DNA from: Bacteroidia bacterium | GTDB lineage: Bacteria; Bacteroidota; Bacteroidia; Palsa-965 | Direction: 5' to 3' | NCBI GenBank assembly: GCA_025454955.1 | Contig: JALONL010000007.1 | Coordinates: 115,532-179,531, forward strand | Length of the DNA: 64,000 nucleotides | Part shown: one piece after another, positions 60,128 to 64,000 of the stretch | Layout: each line of letters starts with the position of its first letter | Numbering within the stretch: the first letter of the stretch is position 1 | Made by a program: the position numbers and the translations under genes | Notes under the pieces: generated by a model | Seen by the model: the letters and a program-made list of their open reading frames with translations, nothing else | Told to the model about the DNA's origin: nothing | Databases searched by the model: none

Positions 60128-63100
60128 CATACTACTGCTTCCTGATGAGCAATCATGGGTTTTAACGCCACCAGCGCCGACGCAATGGATGCCACACTTT
60201 CAAACGTAAGTGTGAGTTTGTTGTTGGCCTCCTTCATTTTGGCGGCGCGCGGATTGGCTTGCACGAAGCTTAGCACGGATGTAAATGCGTCGGACGAATA
60301 GTAGGGCGATTGCTGGTTGCTGATGAAGTAGCAAATCATCTTGCCGTTTTTGAGCAGTATTTTTTCGATGCCAATGTCCATTGCCATCCAGCGCAAGCGA
60401 ACCGCGTCGATAAGCTCGGTTACCGATTCGGGAACGGGGCCGAAACGGTCGCGGAGCATGCTTTCGAAGCGCATGAGGTCGTTGTCGGTCTGGCTGTCGT
60501 CGAGCTGGCGGTAGAGTGCGAGGCGTTCGGTGATGGTTTGCACATAGCCGTCGGGGATGTGAATGCCGAGGTCGGTGTCGATCTGTGTGTCTTTCACATA
60601 CACGCCAATGTGGCGTGCGTTGGGATCGTTGCGGCGGCGGGTTTTGCGTTGCTGCTCTTCTTCACGGAAAAGGTCTTTGAATTCGGTTTCCTTTAATTCC
60701 TGTATGGCTTCGTCGAGAATTTTCTGGTACATATCAAAGCCGATATCGGAAATGAAACCGCTTTGTTCGCCGCCCAGCAGGTTTCCGGCACCGCGTATGT
60801 CGAGATCGCGCAGGGCAATGTGGAAGCCGCTGCCGAGGTCGGAAAATTCTTCGATGGCTTTGAGCCTGCGCTGTGCCTCGCCGGTGAGCATAAACGGCGG
60901 CGGTGTAAACAGGTAGCAAAACGCCTTGCGGTTTGAACGGCCCACACGACCGCGCATCTGGTGCAAATCGCTCAGGCCAAACATGTGCGCATCGGTAATG
61001 ATGATGGTGTTGGCATTGGTCACATCAAGCCCCGATTCGATGATGGTGGTGGCCACCAGCACATCGTATTCGCCTTCAATAAAATCGATCATTGCCTGCT
61101 CCAGCTTTCCGGCTTCCAATTGTCCGTGCGCCATTACCACACGCGCATCGGGACAAAGCCTCGATACCATTCCTGCCACTTCAGGCAATGTTTGCACGCG
61201 ATTGTGTACCACAAACACCTGTCCGCCCCGCTGCAGTTCATACGACACGGCATCGCGTATTACTTCTTCGTTAAACGTATGCAGTTCGGTTTGTACCGGA
61301 AAGCGGTTGGGCGGCGGCGTGTTTATTACACTCAGGTCGCGCGCACTCATGAGCGAAAATTGCAGCGTGCGCGGAATTGGCGTGGCAGTAAGCGTGAGCG
61401 TATCGACGTTTGTTTTCAGTGTTTTTAGTTTGTCTTTCACAGCCACGCCAAACTTTTGCTCTTCGTCAATCACCAGCAGGCCGAGGTCTTTGAATTTTAT
61501 GTCTTTGCTGGTGAGTGTGTGCGTGCCGATGAGAATGTCAATCTTTCCTTCGGCCAGTTGTGCCAGTACTTCTTTCTTTTCCTTCGCCGTGCGGAAGCGA
61601 TTCAGATAATCAACCTTGGCCGGAAAATCTTTCAGCCTGTCGCGGAATGTTTTGAAATGCTGCAACGCCAAAATGGTAGTGGGCACCAGCACTGCTACCT
61701 GCTTGCTGTCGCACACGGCTTTAAATGCAGCGCGAATGGCCACTTCGGTTTTGCCGAAACCCACATCACCGCAAATGAGCCTGTCCATGGGCGCATCGCT
61801 TTCCATGTCGCGCTTTACATCCTGCGTGGCTTTGAGCTGGTCGGGCGTGTCTTCGTAAATGAACGAGGCTTCGAGTTCGTTCTGCAAATAATTATCCTGC
61901 TGGAACGCGTGGCCCACCTGCGCTTTGCGTGATGCGTAGAGTTTAATAAGATCGAAGGCAATTTCCTTGACCTTCGTTTTTGTTTTCTGCTTCAGGTTTT
62001 GCCACGAAGCCGAACCGATTTTGTCGATGCGCGGCACTTCGCCTTCTTTGCCTGCATATTTTGCAATGCGGTGCAGCGAATGTATGCTCACATACAACAC
62101 ATCGTTATCGCGGTACATAAGGCGAATGGCTTCCTGAATTTTTCCGTTCACCTCCATTTTTTCGAGACCGGCAAAACGTCCTACGCCGTGGTCGATGTGA
62201 GTTACATAATCGCCGGGCTGGAGGCCGCGCAGTTCTTTCAGCGTCATGGCTTCTTTCTTGCGCTGGTAGCCGTCGCGCAGGCGGAAGCGGTGGTAGCGTT
62301 CAAAGATCTGGTGATCGGTGAAACAGGCTATTTTGAGTTTGTGGTCGATGAAGCCTTCGTGAATGGAAGCCACGAGCGGCGTATAATCTATGCGGCGGCC
62401 GATGTCGTCGAAAATGGATCGGATGCGTTCGGCCTGTTTGGCATTGTCGGCAAAAATGAGGTTGCGGTAGCCGTTGGTGGTGTGTTTGGAAAGTGTTTGG
62501 GTAAGCAGGTCGAAATTTTTGTTGAACGCCGGTTGCGGCACCACAGTAAACGTAAGGCTGTGTGTGGCTTTGAGCGCGAAACGATTTCCAAACTCCACCG
62601 TCGCAAACTTTTCGAGCGAGCGGCGGAAATCTTCGGCACCGATGTATTGTTCTTCGGGTGCGAGGCGGCGCACGGTGCTTCCTTCAATTTCTGTGCTGAA
62701 AATTTTCTGCGCCTGTTCAAATTCTTTCTGGATAAGTCCTTCGGCCTGTTCCACATCCATAAACCATACGGCCTGATGGAATTTGTCGTTGGCGGCACTG
62801 AGGAAGTAATCGAAAAAAGATTCGCGGCTTTCGGCCAGGAGTTTGCCCTGCACGTTGGGAATGATGGTGAGGCGGTCGAGGTTTTTTACCGAAAGCTGTG
62901 TAAGCGGATCGAATGTGCGTATGGAATCCACTTCATCGCCAAAAAACTCGATGCGATACGGATGCTCGTTGGCAAACGAAAATACGTCGATAATGCCACC
63001 ACGCAAGGCATACTGACCGGCTTCATACACATAATCCACATGCTCAAAGCCGTACTCGAAAAGCAAATCAGTCACAAATGCAGGCGACACTTTTTCGCCG

Positions 63101-63570
63101 CGTTTGAGTTCGAGTGTGTTTTTGGCCAGAAGCTGCCGCGTCACCACTTTTTCCGACAATGCCTGCGGGTAAGTCACCACAGCCGCGCGTCCGTCGCGCC
63201 TGATGCGGTCGAGCACTTCGGCGCGCAGCAGTACGTTGGCATTGTCTGTTTCTTCAATCTGGTAAGGACGGCGGTAAGAGGCCGGGAAAAACACCAGCGG
63301 AATTTCTGTTTTCTCCTCGCCTGCTTCGTTCACAATGGTAAGCAGTGTTTCGAGGTCGTTGAGGAAATACGCCGCTGCTTCCTTATCGGGCAGTACAAAC
63401 AGGTGCGAGAGCGGTGTTTCGCGCATCACAGCCGCTGCAATCACCGCCGGTAGTGAGCCCGCCAGTCCGCGCAAATGCACGCGTGCGGGTTGTGTTTCGC
63501 CAAACGTGGCAGCCAGTTCGCGCACCTGTGTATCGGCTGAATATGTCTGTTGTAGTTCGTGTAATGTCAC
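60127..63570 (-). CDS. mfd: Transcription-repair coupling factor
   Basis: 1147 residues if started at GTG 63570 (MTLHELQQTYSADTQV), which matches the usual Mfd start; an in-frame GTG at 63603 adds 11 residues. Domains: UvrB-like N-terminal region; RNA-polymerase-interacting CarD-like domain near 440-500 (LQPGDYVTHIDHGVGRFAG); RecG-like translocase with Walker A GDVGFGKTEVAIRAAF near 600 and DEEQ box VIDEEQKFG near 700; motif VI GRVGRSNRKAFCYL; C-terminal TRCF domain. It removes RNA polymerase stalled at lesions and recruits UvrA for nucleotide excision repair. The gene is complete. Confidence 0.96.
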   Translation of the reverse strand: MTLHELQQTYSADTQVRELAATFGETQPARVHLRGLAGSLPAVIAAAVMRETPLSHLFVLPDKEAAAYFLNDLETLLTIVNEAGEEKTEIPLVFFPASYRRPYQIEETDNANVLLRAEVLDRIRRDGRAAVVTYPQALSEKVVTRQLLAKNTLELKRGEKVSPAFVTDLLFEYGFEHVDYVYEAGQYALRGGIIDVFSFANEHPYRIEFFGDEVDSIRTFDPLTQLSVKNLDRLTIIPNVQGKLLAESRESFFDYFLSAANDKFHQAVWFMDVEQAEGLIQKEFEQAQKIFSTEIEGSTVRRLAPEEQYIGAEDFRRSLEKFATVEFGNRFALKATHSLTFTVVPQPAFNKNFDLLTQTLSKHTTNGYRNLIFADNAKQAERIRSIFDDIGRRIDYTPLVASIHEGFIDHKLKIACFTDHQIFERYHRFRLRDGYQRKKEAMTLKELRGLQPGDYVTHIDHGVGRFAGLEKMEVNGKIQEAIRLMYRDNDVLYVSIHSLHRIAKYAGKEGEVPRIDKIGSASWQNLKQKTKTKVKEIAFDLIKLYASRKAQVGHAFQQDNYLQNELEASFIYEDTPDQLKATQDVKRDMESDAPMDRLICGDVGFGKTEVAIRAAFKAVCDSKQVAVLVPTTILALQHFKTFRDRLKDFPAKVDYLNRFRTAKEKKEVLAQLAEGKIDILIGTHTLTSKDIKFKDLGLLVIDEEQKFGVAVKDKLKTLKTNVDTLTLTATPIPRTLQFSLMSARDLSVINTPPPNRFPVQTELHTFNEEVIRDAVSYELQRGGQVFVVHNRVQTLPEVAGMVSRLCPDARVVMAHGQLEAGKLEQAMIDFIEGEYDVLVATTIIESGLDVTNANTIIITDAHMFGLSDLHQMRGRVGRSNRKAFCYLFTPPPFMLTGEAQRRLKAIEEFSDLGSGFHIALRDLDIRGAGNLLGGEQSGFISDIGFDMYQKILDEAIQELKETEFKDLFREEEQQRKTRRRNDPNARHIGVYVKDTQIDTDLGIHIPDGYVQTITERLALYRQLDDSQTDNDLMRFESMLRDRFGPVPESVTELIDAVRLRWMAMDIGIEKILLKNGKMICYFISNQQSPYYSSDAFTSVLSFVQANPRAAKMKEANNKLTLTFESVASIASALVALKPMIAHQEAVV

Positions 63571-63621
63571 GTAGTTCTGTATTTCGTGGTGGTAAAACAG
63601 CACGGGCCAAAAGCACGTTTG

Positions 63622-63681
63622 CTCCGTTTCGGATTGAAACGGAGTTTTACGGCTTTGCTTTGGCTATGCAGTTTAAACTGC
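63622..63681. promoter_or_regulatory. Inverted repeats upstream of mfd
   Basis: CTCCGTTTC (63622-63630) with GAAACGGAG (63636-63644), and a perfect 14-base palindrome GCAGTTTAAACTGC (63668-63681), lie 50-110 bases upstream of the mfd start. They may be regulatory sites or leader hairpins. The remaining non-coding sequence up to 63924 is AT-rich, with a short GGTCTT/AAGACC hairpin at 63894-63907 just after the stop of the right-edge gene. Confidence 0.35.
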
Positions 63682-63924
63682 GGGGCAAAGGTAAGGGTTT
63701 ACATCTGGAAATCGCAGGGAGAAACTATAAACAGGTTGGCAATTCGCAACATTCTGCATAATATAATTTACCACTTAAAAATAGCTTTTGAGGTTTGCTA
63801 TGACCCGATTTTGTCTCAGACATTAAAGCTTCTGACGCAACTGCATTTGCGCAGCACACAGGCAGAAAAATAAAAACTCGTAAACCCCTCGGAGGTCTTT
63901 GAAGACCCTTTAGTTTGTATTTCA

Positions 63925-64000
63925 CTAAAACTCTACCTTAACTCCATAAAATTTCCGCAAGAAACAGGGTGAATCATTTGAAGACCAAGGCTCAAGACCT
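63925..64000 (-). CDS. C-terminal end of a probable outer-membrane protein (runs off the right edge)
   Basis: Only the last 24 codons are visible, reading SSNDSPCFLRKFYGVKVEF then TAG at 63925. The final alternating hydrophobic pattern ending in Phe is typical of outer-membrane beta-barrel C-termini (for example TonB-dependent receptors) in Bacteroidota. A small GGTCTT/AAGACC hairpin follows the stop. The evidence is limited to this short tail. Confidence 0.4.
   Translation of the reverse strand, partial: GLEPWSSNDSPCFLRKFYGVKVEF

Noticed and set aside
61999..63453. 484-codon open frame on the plus strand
   Set aside because: It is antisense to mfd, whose domains are unambiguous; the composition is of a shadow frame.
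1..64000. CRISPR array, tRNA/rRNA genes, IS elements, prophage
   Set aside because: No regularly spaced repeats, cloverleaf-like sequences, transposase or phage genes were seen; the S74 domain alone occurs in a T9SS protein, not in a phage module.

Overview
The window looks like a chromosomal segment of a Bacteroidota bacterium. Many secreted proteins carry C-terminal type IX secretion (T9SS) type A sorting domains, and there are PorV-like and other beta-barrel outer-membrane proteins and Bacteroidota-style lipoproteins. Shine-Dalgarno sequences are almost absent (one clear exception at 4109). I saw no tRNA, rRNA, CRISPR array, IS element or phage. Most of the window is moderately GC-rich. 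Two stretches, about 35.2-37.1 kb and 45.5-46.5 kb, are visibly AT-richer and look acquired.

Layout. 0-4.5 kb: a cut outer-membrane gene, then a signalling block (LytTR regulator, HPt protein, hybrid histidine kinase, single-domain regulator), with a cluster of perfect hairpins and a candidate structured RNA inside it. 4.5-9.1 kb: a six-gene minus-strand operon for arsenosugar synthesis (peroxidase-like protein, ArsS radical SAM, two glycosyltransferases, ArsM methyltransferase, purine nucleoside phosphorylase). 9.2-10.3 kb: a BamA/D15-type barrel. 10.4-18.8 kb: six tandem paralogous T9SS proteins downstream of a phosphodiesterase-TPR-sulfotransferase fusion and an overlapping 59-codon gene. 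18.9-24.7 kb: cold shock protein, MMPL/RND exporter, a lipoprotein hydrolase with a small membrane protein, and an unknown helical protein. 25.2-31.6 kb: a glycoprotein-glycan salvage operon (GH92 mannosidase, glycosylasparaginase, sugar transporter, ROK kinase). 31.6-38.6 kb: outer-membrane proteins, purE and purK, the last two separated by an AT-rich insert with an AlbA_2/ATPase gene and gene debris. 38.7-50 kb: mostly housekeeping or general genes (esterase, threonine aldolase, subtilase, acyl-CoA synthetase, DUF72, MFS transporter) plus small lipoproteins. 50-60 kb: large T9SS surface proteins, a vWA-like membrane protein, an AraC regulator and an unusual head-repeat/S74-chaperone/T9SS protein. 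60.1-63.6 kb: mfd. The right edge holds the last codons of a probable outer-membrane barrel.

The most coherent system is the arsenosugar operon. ArsM methylates arsenite. ArsS transfers the adenosyl group, giving an adenine nucleoside of dimethylarsenic. The phosphorylase may remove the adenine, and the glycosyltransferases would complete the sugar. Other notable items are the 919-bp-period gene array, the S74/T9SS fusion, the trifunctional sulfotransferase fusion, two intergenic clusters of back-to-back perfect hairpins, and an unidentified structured RNA with a possible pseudoknot.
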